A stretch of DNA of 64,000 nucleotides from Pleurodeles waltl (GCF_031143425.1 NC_090450.1:218871442-218935441), one strand, 5' to 3'. Shown: positions 1 to 12,619, numbered from the stretch's first letter. The notes: a model not told the origin generated them from the letters alone. A program made the numbers and translations.

Positions 1-136
1 GAGGTAATTTACATTACTTTTTCCTCCAAACTCTAAGCCATGCCTTTAGAATCCACCTATGAGTTCATACGGTTGAACAAGAATATAACAAAAGAGAAGT
101 AAATAGGTCTGATCGCCACATAATTGCAGAAGTTTA

Positions 137-363
137 GGGGCATATTTATACTTTAATTGTGCTGAATTGGCGTAACTTTTTTATGCAAATTCGGTGCAAA
201 CTTAACTCCATATTTATATTTTGACATTAGACACATCTAACGTCCAAATATAGGAGTTTGCACCATTTTCTGGATGTGTGCACCTACCTTGCGTCAATGA
301 GATGCAAGGTAGGCGTTCCCATCTAAAAAATGGTGCCAACCCCATAGCCCCATATTTATGCCC
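137..363. repeat. Short MITE-like element with catatttat ends
   Basis: The left end reads ggggcatatttata and the right end gccccatatttatgccc, so both ends carry the same G/C-capped A/T motif in inverted-like arrangement. Between them are nested inverted repeats: gcaccatttt against aaaatggtgc, and ctaccttgc against gcaaggtag. There is no coding potential. The same end motif recurs near 48.0, 50.3, 50.8 and 63.3 kb. I infer a non-autonomous DNA transposon; no clean target duplication was seen. Confidence 0.45.
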
Positions 364-399
364 TGTGATAAAATGATGCTGAGGTGGGAGGAGGAGCTA

Positions 400-826
400 A
401 ATAATGGTGGAAAGCTTGTGTTGCACCATTATTTAACGCCTGGGTCAGACCAGGCGTTAGGGGACCTGTGGACACAGTTCCATGGTTGAACACCATGGAA
501 TGGGTCCACAGGTGCCCTCTCTAAGCCCAAGGAACACCCTCACCAACACCAGAGGGACACCAGAAGATAGGGGACCCCCATCCCAGGTGAGTAGGATAAA
601 TATAAGTAAGTATGTTTTTAATTTTTATTATTATTATTTTTTTAAGTGCCTCATGGGGTCCCCAGCACCCTGGTAATCCCCAGGGCAGCGCCGCTAGCAG
701 CGCTGCCCTGGTGGATTAAGACCATTGGCTGGCCTAAAAGTGGTGGTGCCGGTGGTCCGACCGTGGCCCTTTCACTGTGGTCATAAGTGGAGACCGGATC
801 GCCACTTAATGAGGGCCTAAGTGTTT
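400..826. repeat. GC-rich palindromic MITE fragment
   Basis: This stretch contains a palindrome around 480-500 (ccatggttgaacaccatgg) and another at about 677-712, where ccccagggcagcgc is followed by its near reverse complement. The latter module is almost identical to one inside the complete MITE at 15,473-16,102. The right edge (aatgagggcc) resembles Harbinger-type termini. The short ORF across it is incidental. Confidence 0.4.
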
Positions 827-873
827 TTTCTTACCTGTTCCATAACATATTCATAACTCCGACAATCCTTGAC

Positions 874-3800
874 TTATGAACATTTCAACAAATCTAAGTA
901 GCACAATAATAACATATGTGTCATTTGACAGTACAATGACTCGACTGGAACCATTTCGAACAGCCCACTCACCATGTGGCATAACACAACGTCAGCTTCC
1001 TCCAATTTGCTGTTGAGTTCTTGAGCAACATGGCCTGTACCTTTTGAATAAACCTCTGCAGGCACCAACTCCTCATTGACAATCATTCCACTTGCAATAA
1101 TTGGAAATTCAGTGTTCACTGAAGCATCAGCAATGTTTTGGTGAGTTAACATCTCCAAGTTCATCTTGTTTGGTGTTGGTGACCACAATTTATCAAGCTA
1201 CACAGGTATAGGTGTCAAATTTTTAATGCAGGCAACATCAAAGTTTTGCATGGACGAAATCTTAACTATTCGCAATTATGTCATGTGGCCCATAACAGCA
1301 GTTTTCAATGAGGGCACGTTTTGAATTTAAATTCTTCAGGTGAAAGATTTTTTTTAGCTCTTGCACAAGTTTGTGCTTCACTGGTTTGGTTGATGCATCC
1401 CCATCAAATAATGTGTTTCTTGGTAGAAGATCATGCACCAGAATGTCCTTGATAAACTCACTCCTTTATTTTGCTACATCCATCTCTCTATGTGCCTGCA
1501 AGAGATGTTTTTTTGTAACCTGTTTTGTAGTGGCTGAAACTCTTACTATGGCATTTAAAGCTATGGCATTTAAAGCGTGGCAGTTTAGCTTTAGTGATTA
1601 TGTCAAACAGCTTTTTCTCTTTCAATAGAAATCTCTCCTGCTTCAGTTCTGCGTTTATTTCGAGCCATGTTCCAGGACATCTAGTAGACATGTCTTTACA
1701 TCCTTATCCACATATTGTTTGGTCACACAGTTCTGTGGTCGCACAGGCTCAATCGTTTCAAAGGGGTTTCCTTGCTGCTGCATGAAATGAAGAAGGCTGT
1801 CAACGTTTACTAAAATGTCCCCCTCTGTTTCCCACAAGTTTGTGGTAAGGAACTGTTTCATGATGATTCCATTAATTTTAAATTTGTCATCTCTCTGAAA
1901 ACATTGCAAATAGAAAGGACTTCATGGTAAACTAGTTGCAGTTGAGTAACATATTCACTTTTACATGTCTGACTAATAATCCCCTTGAATCTTTTCTGTG
2001 ATCTCTGGATCGTCAGTTTCATATCTGGAGCCACAGCATTGAACTTTCCCTCTTTCACCACATACTGTCTTTGGATGATTATGTTTTGCAGGGGTCTGGT
2101 TTTCCCACCTCTACCTTCTTCACTCTTTCCAAATACTAGGACTCATATCTCAAGTAGTTTATGCAATTGAATTCATTGAACACAGAAATCAGTGACTCCA
2201 TATTCTTCACGTTGCAGCTCCCAATCACCTTTCCGATCAGCATGTACCAAGCTTTTCATTAGGGCTATCAGGTGCAAAACATTTCCCCGATATTTGCAAA
2301 GTTCTGATTTTACTTCACATTCTTTGACAAACTCTACAGATTTTCTGCTTTTGAACTGAGTGTATTGAGCATTGCCTGGCTTTGCATTATGTCTTTTAAA
2401 ATTAAGCACACCCTGTGCCTTGTTCACTTCTGAGATCAGATATGCAAAACCTAATTTGTCATTCTTGTTCCCAAAATCATTCCAGTGCAATGTTTCTATA
2501 GCCTCAGATATGATGAGCATACTTTGTTACGAATTAACATAATGAGCTCCGCTCAGTACTGACTGGACAGTTTTGCTTCCAAAGATTTCCGCCTCAATAA
2601 GTGCCACATCCACTGAGACACCTTCCTGCACACTGCAACACAACTTTTGTCATGTTGAAAATGCCCATCATTGAGATCATCATATTCTACTGGATTGCTC
2701 ATAAAAATGTCAGCTACAGTGCGGAAAACACCTTCCTTGTGGAAAATTGGCAGGATAGGCTGGTTTTCAAGCTCGGCAGGCCCATTGTGGATATTTTTTA
2801 GAGCTAGGTATACTGTTGCGTAGTTTGTGACTGGAGATGGTATTACTGGTAAAAAGTGGGACCATATTCTGGGAGATCAGAACATGAATTCAGCCTATGA
2901 AGGAACTGGCTTTTCATCATCCTTTAGCATGCACCGAATAAGCAATGTGATAAATTCAGTTAAATCAGCTTTGCAGGCCACAGCATTAGGTAGAAGAAGA
3001 TCCTTGTCCTCAGCCACTTTCAAATGTTCTGGTAGACTGGGTCTTGTTGATAGCTTGTAGTGATTTTGCTCATGTTGGCAAGGCAGCTGGGTTATAAGTT
3101 TACAGTTTTGTTTGTTTATATCTACAGCTGGCAGAGCTTGTTCTCCACAGCTACTCCATTAGAACAGTCCTGATAAAGCACCATGGCAATATCATGTGTG
3201 GTGGATGTTCCAGACAAAGAAGAGCTGTCTTTAAAATCAAAATTATCAAGAGCAGCAATTGTAAATCCTTTCCTGGTAAAGTGACTTGGGAGTGGTGTGC
3301 TGTTGGATTCAGACAATATTACAGCATGAGTTGCTAACAAGTCCTTCTCTGTACTATGTCATTATAACCTGTTGATACACAAATCCTATTCACTGAAGTG
3401 ATTAGCTCTCTACTTTTGCACTTGTTATAGATTGCGTGGGCAGTCATCATGTGTAGCAGATTTTCTTTTTGCCTTGAGGTAATTCATAAAACAAGATTTG
3501 GCAAAGACAGTACATTTGTATAACATAGGCGTGTCAGTTCATGGAATTGTCCACTTCTTCGCTTATATCTTCAAAGCCATCATCAATGTTGTCAGCTTTT
3601 GTTCAGCATTTTGTTTGTAACAGTTTTGGTTTGCTGATATTAAACATTGATGTAGAAAATGTTGAGATAGCATCAGACATTCTTGTTGTCTCCTATAATT
3701 TGCAAAGCACTGGGGGATCACAAAATGTGTCATTAAGTCCAAAATCAAAATCTTTCAGGACGTTTCTTAAAATGGTTCCTGCTGATTTTACTGCATCCAG

Positions 3801-4790
3801 TTATCTTGATATGACAGCAAGAACTTCAGCAGTCAAATCAGCTGATAACACCATAAGAGGCTCATTCGTTTTGTTGAACTGACAAAAACAAATTCTGCAA
3901 TTGTACATTATCACCAGAAAAATCTTCATTTCATTATTATGGATCAATACAGTTTTATCACTGTTGACCATTATTCTTCTGATCTCACTGAGTGTGAACC
4001 CGTAGCCAGCACTCAATAGTGGCTATAAACTTTGTTTGCTTTTCTAAACAGTGCAAACTTAATTGATGTCTGGCAATTACTTTGCTGCTGGGAACTCATT
4101 GTACATTCCTATTTTCAAATGAATGTATGCATGCAGTTTGTGGTTTGCATACAAATCCACTGCAAATTCATCCACCTTACTGTTTAGATCAGCTACTCAG
4201 CTGAAAACGTCATCATGGATGAAACTAGCTGCATATAAAAACATGTTTACCCTTTGAGACTTACATTCTCTGTACTTTGTTCTTTCGTCAATCCCTTTGG
4301 CCATTGTTCTGGCTAAACTATAGATAACACATTGAAGATCGTCTGCTTTCTGATGAGCCACTGGAGGTGGATGAGGGGTTGCCATCAATCTTCTAACTGT
4401 ATGGGCATTGGGTTTGGTTGTTGTTGCTTTCTCAGAAGACTTGGAATATTGTTGTGATTCAATGGTTTCTGTTATATTTTGACATTGTTTTCCAGGCTTT
4501 CTTCCATTGTATATGGCTTGTATTGCTTGTTGTTACAATGATAAATTGTTTGCTCCTCTACACCCACCAGTTTCCATCTTTGGTGAACTTTGTTTTGCTG
4601 TATTTCTGCAGCTTCTCAAACTCTCTTCTGTCTCACTGAAGGCGATGTTAGTTTTTCTTTGATTAGTTTGGCATATAACACAATTTTCTTTGTTGAAGGA
4701 GTCTTGAGATTTTGTAGTTATAAACACTCTGTAGAAGGTAAAGATCCTCTGCTTCCACCTGCTTTGCTAATGTGTATGAATTTGATTCAA
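874..4790 (-). pseudogene. Decayed intronless gene of a transposon-associated-looking family (unnamed)
   Basis: A series of minus-strand frames runs 5' to 3' from about 4,790 down to 874, interrupted by many stops and frameshifts. Visible pieces, in order: a Cys pair in CVICQTNQ near 4,700 (a possible N-terminal zinc-binding turn); frames at 4,388-4,197, 4,016-3,801 and 3,748-3,563; a block at 2,520-2,173 ending GDWELQ; a block around 1,909-1,655 with GNPFE; and a C-terminal block at 1,188-874 with NSKLEEADVVLCHMV. From memory, the GDWELH / NPFS / EADT...DTDVLVLL order is shared by a large, poorly characterised family of metazoan multicopy proteins; the function is not known to me. I infer an old mobile-element or retrocopy gene. 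The strand and continuity are fairly secure, the family assignment much less so. Confidence 0.4.
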
Positions 4791-4837
4791 CAGGACACCT
4801 GAAACAAAAACACTATTAAAATAAATTAGCAGTATGA

Positions 4838-7800
4838 TGTGAGAAAGTAGCCTCTTTCTAGCACGGTTACCTCCACTTTTGGCCTGTTTGTGAGTGTGTG
4901 TCAGTGTGTTTTTACTGTGTCACTGGGATCCTGCTAGCCAGGACCCCAGTGCTCATAGATAAAAACAAATATGTCAGTGTGTTTTGCCTGTCTCACCAGG
5001 ATCCTGCTAGCCAGGACCCCAGTGCTCATAGTTTGTGGCCTAATGTGTGTGTTGTCAGTAGTGCTTGACTGTTTCACTGAGACTCTGCTAACCAGAACCT
5101 CAGTGCTTATGCTCTCTCTGCTTTTAAATTTGTCACTGTAGACTAGTGACTTCATTTACCAATTTCAATTGGCACACTGGACCCCCCTTATAAGTCCCTA
5201 GTATATGGTACCTAGGTACCCAGGGCATTGGGGGTCCAGGAGATCCATATGGGCTGCAGCATTTCTTTTGCCACCCATAAGGAGCTCAGACAAACCCTTG
5301 CACAGGCCTGCCTTTGCAGCCTGCGTGAAATAACGCACACGTTATTTCACAGCCATTTTCACTGCACTTAAGTAACTTATAAGTCACCTATATGCCTATC
5401 CTTCACTTGCTGAAGGTTAGGTGCAAAGTTACTAAGTGTGAGGGCACCCTTGCACTAGCAAATGCTCCCCCACACAGTTTAGGGCCATTACCTCGGACTT
5501 TATGAGTGCGGGGACACCATTACTTGTGTGCACTACATATAGGTCAATACCTATATGTAGCTCCACAATGATAACTCTGAATATGGCCATGTAACATGTC
5601 TAAGATCATGGAATTGTCCCCCCATTCCAAATCTGGTATTGGGGAGCCAATTCCATGCATCCTGGGGGCTCCACCATGGACCCCAGTATTGCCAAACCAG
5701 CTTTCTGGGGCTTGCACTGCAGCTACAGCTGCTACCACCTCACAGACAGGGTTCTGCCCTCCCGGGCTCTGGGCAGCCCAGTCCCAGGAAGGCAGAACAA
5801 AGCATTTCCTCTGAGAGCAGGGTGTTACACCCTCTCCCTTTGGAAATAGGTGTTACAGGCTGGGGAGGGGTAGCTTCACCCAGCCTCTGGAAATGCTTTG
5901 AAGGGCGCAGATGGTGCCCTACTTGCATAAGCCAGTCTACAGAGGTTCAGAGACCCCTTCTCCCCTGCTCTGGCAAAAAACTGGACAAAGGAAAGAGGGA
6001 TGACTGACCACTCTCCTGTCCATCACCACCCTAGGGGTGGTGCCCAGAGCTCCTCCAGTGTGTCCCAGACTTCACCCATCTTGCTTTGCAAGGTGTGGGG
6101 GCACTCTGGAGGGCTCTGAGTGGCCAGTGCCAGCAGGTGACATCAGAGACCCCTACTGATAGGTCCATACCTGATAAGGTAGCCAATCCTCATCTCAGGG
6201 CTATTTAAGTTCTCTCCTGTGGGTTCTCTTCAGATTCTGCTTGGAAGTTTCCTTCAGGAATCCTCTGCAACAACTTCAGACTCTTCTGACCTCGGATCAA
6301 CAGCAGCCTGCTCCAAGAAACGCTGTAACTGCAACAAAGTGTCTACAAGAGACAATTTTCATCAGCAACCTCAGCTCCAAGTCAGTAACTGCAACAGTTT
6401 CCATGGTTTGCATGCTCTGGGGACTCCCTGTCTTCATCCTGCACCAGAAGGACCAAAGAAATCTCCTGTGGAGTGAGGGAGTCACTCCCCTGCTCAAAGC
6501 AGGCACCTTCCAAGACGATGACCGATGCACTGGGGCTCCTCTCACAGTGACAAGCATGCTCCTAACTACACAGAGGGTGGACGTCATCAACATAGACTGT
6601 CCTGAGGTCCTGCTGACACAATTTGGAGGAGGTAAGACTTTGCCTTCCCTGAGAGCGATGGTACCCCTGTGTACTGTGTCTTCTTCACCTCCTGAGGCCG
6701 CTGTGCACCCTTTGCAAAATTCCTTCAGGCACAGCCTGGCCCAGGTCCCCAGCACTCCATTCTGTGATGCTCAACTCACTGAGTTGTTCTCCATAGCATG
6801 GGACCTTCTTTTGTTGTGCTGCATCAACTGTGTTTTGCACCTCCTTTGTCCCCAGATCTTGCGACTCCCGGGGATGCTGGCTGAGGGCTCTCTAAAGTGC
6901 TGAGAGCCCCCTCTTCCTCCTCATACAGAGTTGAGGCCCCCGGGTCCCTCCTGGGTCCATCCAGCGCAATTGTGATGCAAAACGCATAGCCAAGGCTTGT
7001 TGGCGACTTCCAACACGAAATCACATCTGCAACGATCTTCACACCGTGGGACATCTTTTGCATCATGCAGGAACCCACTGACATCTTCCTAGGGTGCATT
7101 TCTGCAGACTTCTACTAACTGTGGACTCTTCTTTTGCACCCTCTTCTGGGTTGGCAGGGGCTCCTGTCCTTCCTGGAACTTCTTTCGACTTCTGGACTTG
7201 GTCTCCCTCCTTTGCAGGTCTTCAGGTCCAGGAGTCCAGCAGTTGTTCTTTGCAGACTTGGTTGGCTGCTGCAAAATCCCAATCACGATGTGTAGTGTGT
7301 CCTAAGGAAACTTGCAGTACATTACTCCTGCTTTTCTGCGCTCTGGGGTGGGGTAATTTACTTACCTTTACTGTATTCTTACTCCCAGTGATTCTGCACA
7401 CACTACACTTGTCTAGGGGGGAATTCGTGATTAGCATTCCACTTTCTTAGTGTATGGTTTGTGTAGCTCCTCGACCTATTTTCTCCCATTGCAATCTATA
7501 GCATTTCCTACTGTTAGCATTGTTCTATGACTATTTACTTGTCTACATTTGGTGTCTACTGTATATATGGTGTATAATACTTACCCCCAGAAGGAGTATT
7601 GGCTCTAAGATATTTTTGGTACTGTGTCACCCAAATAAATACCTTTATTTTTGATAACACAGTATATTATCTTTACTTGTGTATAAGCAATGTCTAACTA
7701 TAAGTGGTATTGCAGGAGCTTTGCATGTCTCCTAGTTGAGCCTAAGCTCCTCTGCTATAGCTACCTCTATCAGCCTAAGCTGCTAGAACACTACTACATT

Positions 7801-7880
7801 TCACTAATAAGGGATAACTGGACCTGGTATAAGGTGTAAGTACCCAAGGTACCCACTACAAACCAGGCCGGCCTCCTACA
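4838..7880 (+). mobile_element. Complete solo LTR, about 3.04 kb
   Basis: The block begins tgtgagaaag and ends cctcctaca, so it has the TG...CA ends of an LTR. It is flanked by a perfect 5-bp direct repeat, tatga (4,833-4,837 and 7,881-7,885), as expected for retroviral-type integration. Inside are a TATA-like ctatttaag at about 6,201 and a polyadenylation signal aataaa at 7,634-7,639, which set the plus orientation. Near its 5' end is a three-copy internal repeat of roughly 75-80 bp (cctgctagccaggacccc, 4.93-5.10 kb). No gag or pol lies next to it, so it is a solo LTR left by recombination. A diverged inverted copy lies at 51,558-54,510. Its internal ORFs, including one of 220 codons, have no recognisable domain. 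Confidence 0.85.
6201..6210 (+). promoter_or_regulatory. TATA-like box of the LTR
   Basis: The sequence ctatttaag lies mid-LTR in a GC-moderate context. The inverted LTR copy preserves the same site as aaatag at about 53,225. It is the likely Pol II core promoter of the LTR, by position and conservation only. Confidence 0.4.
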
Positions 7881-7885
7881 TATGA

Positions 7886-8289
7886 GAGCTAAAACACATC
7901 ATTATAGAGCTGCCTTTTACGAAAATGGTGAATGGTCGCTCTGAGGAGTTTTTTTCTGTCTCTATAATTCCACTTGACCCCAAAAACGTACGTTTTAACA
8001 CCAAAATTAGGTATAATGTAACACATCAACCATTTTAAAAAATATTGTCCAGAAAAAATCGGCACGCATTAGCAATGTTTACCCAAGCTAATTTACTTCT
8101 TTAATGATACAAAACCCATATCAAAATTAAAAATCTCTGGACTACAAAATTTTTACAGAGGTATGTCAAGGGACCAGGACTACAAATGATATTCTACTCT
8201 ATCTCGTGTAACCTCAAACCACAGGACCCTGTTCCATAGAAATATTAGAATTTTACATACAGGCATAGGGCCCCTGGAGCAGCCTGAGG
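7886..8289. other. Non-coding stretch between the LTR and the L1 fragment
   Basis: I see no recognisable gene. The 3' part (from about 8,040) may belong to the same decayed L1-like element that follows, but its frames are too broken to read. Confidence 0.3.
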
Positions 8290-9830
8290 GAACCATTGCT
8301 TGCACCACTTACAGGACTGGACAACAATGCAATATATTGGGCACCTATACCTCTCTGTACCACAAACTTTAATTATCTAGGGATCTCGATCTCCAGAACT
8401 CTCTTTGACACCTGGAATCTCATTCTTAAACTCGATCCAAAATATGAAGAGGACCTCCAACGCCGGGGAGCACTACCACTGCAGATCCTCAGGAGAATTG
8501 CCTTAGTTTAAATGATGATATTCCCCAAGTGTCTCTATGTTACCCTCCACATCCCTGAATGCTAGTTCCACAATCTAGTGTCCACACTTCGCCCATTCTT
8601 CTGTTCCAATAGCCCTCTATGCATAGCTCACAACAGAATAAGGAAATTGGTATGTAATGGGGGCATGAGTATGGTAGGACTCCAGCTCTATCATAAAGCC
8701 ACCCAGCTATCCATAATCAATGACTGATCGACCAGTAGATGGAACAACCCCCCCATCACATCAAACTCTCACTCCTAGGACTTAACTTTCTGCTGGGTAT
8801 CCTTTATGACAAACCAATCCCTAACAATCTTCCTGAAGCCACCAAGGTGGTTTTTCAGAACTTTTGAAGCTGCCGGGAGGCATCCCTGGGCATGAGTTGG
8901 GGGAACACTTGATGCACCAGACACCAATGTGGCAAGTCTCCAGTCTGGCACCACCTGCTCAACTGCAGGGCTTTGTAAAATTGGGCAACATCAATATAAC
9001 TACTCTTTGTGATGTCTGTGTGGGTGGTACAGTCACCACCTTCCAAGACCTGCAGACTCACTTCTCCCTATCGATAATGCAGTTCCATAAATACCTTCAG
9101 CTGTGGCACACTTTAGAGCCCTACAAATCACAGCTCTCCAGTCTCCTGGAGCATAGTCCTCTTGAAGCTAAATTATTAATAGCTAGATTGGGAAAAGAAG
9201 GATAATCCCAGATATACCGTACACCAATCATAAACACACCCAATGGTACCAACCTCTAAGGCAAAGGTGGGAGGTATGGGAGGTAACAACTGGCCGATAC
9301 TGACGAAACACTGGCATGACTTGCCCCTGTAGAGAAACAGCAATATCCTCAAGATTAAGGCTCATAAGCTTAACTACCTCCATACCACCTACTTCAATCT
9401 GCTCTGGCTTTGGTATGCCGCAAGCCCTGACACCTGAATGCCCCTTATGTCCCTGCCCTAAGGCTGACTTTTACCATATGGTCTAGCAATGAAGCCCCCC
9501 ATCCCCACCAGCCTACTGGCGACGTATCATGGCTACCACCACTCGAATGCTGCAACCTTCATCACTCTCATACCCACAAAGGCACTCATAGGCATATTAG
9601 ATAAGGTAGGAAATGGCCGGTGGTATGGAGCTTTGATTGGGCTGGCAATGGCAGTGGCCAAATGGGACATAGCACAGAAGTGGGGATCATACATACTGTT
9701 TACCCACCCTGGATGGTGCACTGGACTGGACTGTATGCACAGCTGGAGAACCCCATGTACACGGCTAGGGGGTGTCTATGGAAATACTCTCGGAGTTGGG
9801 GCAAATCGATGTACTAATATGAAAATGGCC
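8290..9830 (+). pseudogene. L1-like LINE ORF2, C-terminal part, decayed
   Basis: Plus-strand frames, shifted repeatedly, carry the order typical of the region after the reverse transcriptase in L1 ORF2. First comes FNYLGISISRTL near 8,365, the post-RT YLGI block. Then comes a segment equivalent to the RI..KM..FPK.LY block around 8,490-8,550. Further on are GGMSMVGLQLYHKATQL near 8,660, TPMWQVSSLAPPAQ followed by a FHKYLQLWH block near 8,915-9,110, and AKWDIAQKWGS near 9,655. The order and spacing fit one degraded copy with its 5' part missing; no RT catalytic box is present. The enzyme would have acted in target-primed reverse transcription. This copy is dead. Confidence 0.55.
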
Positions 9831-9959
9831 CTTAGATCTCACAAAGCAGATCTGTATGCCACTTTAGGCCTCATGAGGCTGTATGGGATGCAGGTGGGAA
9901 GTTATGTCAGAAATGCTAGCTCTGATGTATGTTATTAAAAATCCAGAGAAAGGCTGTGT

Positions 9960-11690
9960 CAAGGCAGTGTGATCTAAGAATACTACACAGTGCTGTCTAT
10001 GCAATTGTGTTGGCTTTAGAATTGTGTAGTAAGTCACAGTTTTTCACAAGTAGCATTTCCCTCAACACATTCTAATATTCTTTCTATGCTATCAGCAGAA
10101 TGAACTGACTCACAAGCAGGTCTTCCTGTCCTGCATCACCATTTGCGTATCATGCCTTATATTCTCTCGAGGGATCCAGAAGGGGCATATGTTAATGGTA
10201 TTCCTCACTCTTATGGCTTATTCAGAGCTCTACATTGCTTTGCCATGTTGGTGAGATCAGATACAAGGGCCGTAGATGCAGTAATACGTGATCTAGTAGC
10301 AGTGGCAGAAGTAGCAAATTCAGCGCTTGTGGTGCGTCAGAGGTGCCAGTTCATGCAACATGGTGTTGTCCCTGATAGGTTTCTTCTACTCATGGAGGCA
10401 GAATCCATATGAAGCTGACCTTCTTGTTCATATGTGATATACTACACATACTTTGGGAGAATCTTTCTCAAACACATGTGCATACATTTGATCTGTTGTT
10501 GTTAACCTCAACAAAATAGCTTCTTAGGAGATAATGATTATTGTGCACTGGTCTATACATGTAGCTTTTACTTTGTGGATCTGCTGAACTAATTTGTGTC
10601 CCTTATGCTAAAATGTGCCTACACATCATACATGAATTTGGAATACTGGCATACAACTTAAACATAATATGATTGAGTTTACGTTGTTATGGGCCAACTT
10701 ATCTATGTCAATTGCAATCAACTTGATAGTTTACTTAGTAAGGTGATAAAACCTGGTTTCGACCCTGTATCCCAAAGTCTCCAGTTATGAGTCAGAGGTA
10801 TTTGAGACACTCATGCCAATGAAACTGGAATGGTATTTGCAATTAAATCCTAGACCTTGCCCTTCAGGTCATGGATCAATTTTTTCAACCCTCCACTATT
10901 CTGTTCTTAGAACACATTATATTAATATTGTTTGTGAATGTTTGCCACAGTTTGGCCCATACCTTCCCACTGGTCATGGACATCACATGTCCATAAATAG
11001 CTCCTTCCTGACAACTTTTTCAGTAGGCGCACACCCTAAGCAATTCATTTTCCCGAGCCTTGTTTAGGTCATGGTGGTGTTTGAGAGGTGGTATTTTTGG
11101 CTAAATGACATTTGTAGAGAGAGAATGATACTGGATCCTTTTCCTTAGTGCAAGAAGCTTCTAGATGACTACCATGGAAAAAATGGCCATACATGGTAGC
11201 ATAGGGCCTCATTTATGAGGCCCATCACACAGGACGGTGCACTAAGTGCCATGCTGCTCTGTCCTGCACCACCAGGAAAGGACATAAATGTGCCATACCT
11301 ACAAGACCATTATTTTGATAAAATGGGACAACCACTGGGACCTGGGTAAGGGAATAATATAACAAAAAATGTTTTGGTCCCCCTGGGGGAAGGATATGAA
11401 TTAACCTCCACGACAGTGGTTGTACCATAAAGAAGTTTCTGTACCGATGAGGTTTGTGAGTAATATATCACATTTATTAGAAACTCAAATTCAACAATTT
11501 ATAGTAAAGAAATCGAGGTGCTCCAAATAAGGGCACAGTGGGAGTGAATTATGTGTTGGTATAAGTGTTGCAGTGCTGTTTACACAAAAACTAAAACCAA
11601 ACTGTGATTAAAAGCATGAGGTCTCAAATAAGCACCTATAACCATAGGTACTGTGAGCCTGCTGAATTTTTCAAAAGTCAATTTACAATT
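9960..11690. other. Gene-free stretch
   Basis: No gene, RNA or complete element was recognised. Near 11,205-11,224 there is a near-perfect 20-bp palindrome (gggcctcattt/atgaggccc) resembling two MITE ends placed head to head. The ORFs here are short and lack family features. Confidence 0.35.
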
Positions 11691-11692
11691 TC

Positions 11693-11768
11693 TAATACAA
11701 TGTCGACGTTTCGACCCCAATCAAAGAAATTAATTCAGGCGGGTCATCATCAGGACAGAATATTAAAA
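11693..11768 (-). ncRNA. Hammerhead-ribozyme-like motif (type I, very short stem III)
   Basis: On the minus strand, stem I opens with TTAATA...TGTC, followed by the core CTGATGA (11,753-11,747). Stem II is GACCC...GGGTC (5 perfect pairs, long loop), then come GAAAC (11,712-11,708) and the cleavage triplet GTC, and stem I closes with GACA...TATTAG. TGTC/GACA and TTAATA/TATTAG pair around a 3x3 internal loop, as in natural type I ribozymes with tertiary loop contacts. Stem III is only ACGT, which is self-complementary and would pair best in a dimer. One extra T lies between CTGATGA and stem II. From established knowledge, hammerheads of this small-stem-III kind occur in newt satellite DNA, retrozymes and Penelope-like elements. 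Activity is unproven. Confidence 0.6.
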
Positions 11769-12039
11769 TAGGAAGCACCTAGAATACAATACAGATGCCC
11801 TCCATCTGGTCAGCATCTATTAATTCAACAGTACAACATATTGTATGGTTACATTATCAAATCCATATTTAACATGAGGTCACTCCTTCTTTATGTGATA
11901 GTCGACCTCTTAAGGGATAGAAACAAAATGTATCTAATTAATTTGGCAAATAAACCATTTTGAAGACGTACTCACCCCTATTTGTTTGCACTCAGACACA
12001 TCCTAGTAGTGCAACCACCACTGAAAGGCTGACAGAAAG
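11769..12039. other. Non-coding repeat flank of the hammerhead motif
   Basis: No coding sequence was seen. Because hammerheads are often carried in Penelope-like or retrozyme repeats, this A+T-rich flank may be the rest of such a repeat; no end or duplication could be placed. Confidence 0.25.
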
Positions 12040-12255
12040 TGTAGTCAGAATCAGCACAGCGGTGCTGCCATTGGGACCACTGTGGCTGACCACGACTCCA
12101 ACCCATAGGAATCCATGGTCCTGGCAATGGTAGCGGTGTCCTGGCGGTCCAGCCATCAGGATTGTAATCTGGCAGTCAGACCGCCAGGAGTGCAGCAGTC
12201 AAACTGCCACCTCAGGTTTGGCAGTCCTCAGACGGCCAAACTCATAATTGGACCC
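12040..12255. repeat. GC-rich MITE end fragment
   Basis: The repeated ggcagtc / gaccgcc / tggcggtcc modules and a right end reading ccaaactcataattggaccc resemble the sub-terminal inverted modules of the palindromic MITEs further right. No matching left end was found. It abuts the Gypsy reverse-transcriptase fossil directly, so it probably truncates it on the left. Confidence 0.4.
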
Positions 12256-12257
12256 TT

Positions 12258-12470
12258 AGTTTTGGTATGTCATCGGCTGCAGAACTTTTCCAGGCCATCA
12301 TTCTACGCATCATACAGTCTGTTGTGAATGCGCTCAATTATATTAGTTTTCAGAGTTACACAGAAGGAGGACAATAGGGCTCTCACACAAATGTGTAATT
12401 TACTTACTGGTGCTGGTTTGACTTTGATTGCAGATAAGCGTGAGTTCCACAAGACAAAGTTAAAATTCTT
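12258..12470 (+). pseudogene. Gypsy reverse transcriptase fragment, left of the LINE
   Basis: Shortly after the edge a frame reads FGMSSAAELFQ, corresponding to the conserved (P)FGL..AP..FQ block of Ty3/Gypsy RT. A shifted frame then reads LLTGAGLTLIADKREF near 12,400-12,450, the palm/thumb block after the YxDD box (L..aGL.L...K..F). The YxDD aspartates themselves are not readable in this damaged segment. The frame runs directly into the target-site duplication and resumes at 18,355. Confidence 0.65.
12453..12470 (+). repeat. LINE target-site duplication, left copy
   Basis: This is the 18-bp word gacaaagttaaaattctt, repeated exactly at 18,355-18,372. It marks the LINE insertion point within the Gypsy RT. 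Confidence 0.9.
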
Positions 12471-12619
12471 GTATTTCGATAAGGCTAACTTTATCTTGAA
12501 TTGCCATAAGTTTATATAGTTCGCTCTATCCGCGCTAGCTCTCTTGACTTTAATTATTATCTAGGAGCGCTTTGGAGCAATATTGGTTGAACTCTGTAGT
12601 ACAAAATAATTAGCCAAAA

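Noticed and set aside
6241..6903. 220-codon plus-strand ORF
   Set aside because: Inside the first LTR; not preserved in the second copy and has no recognisable family.
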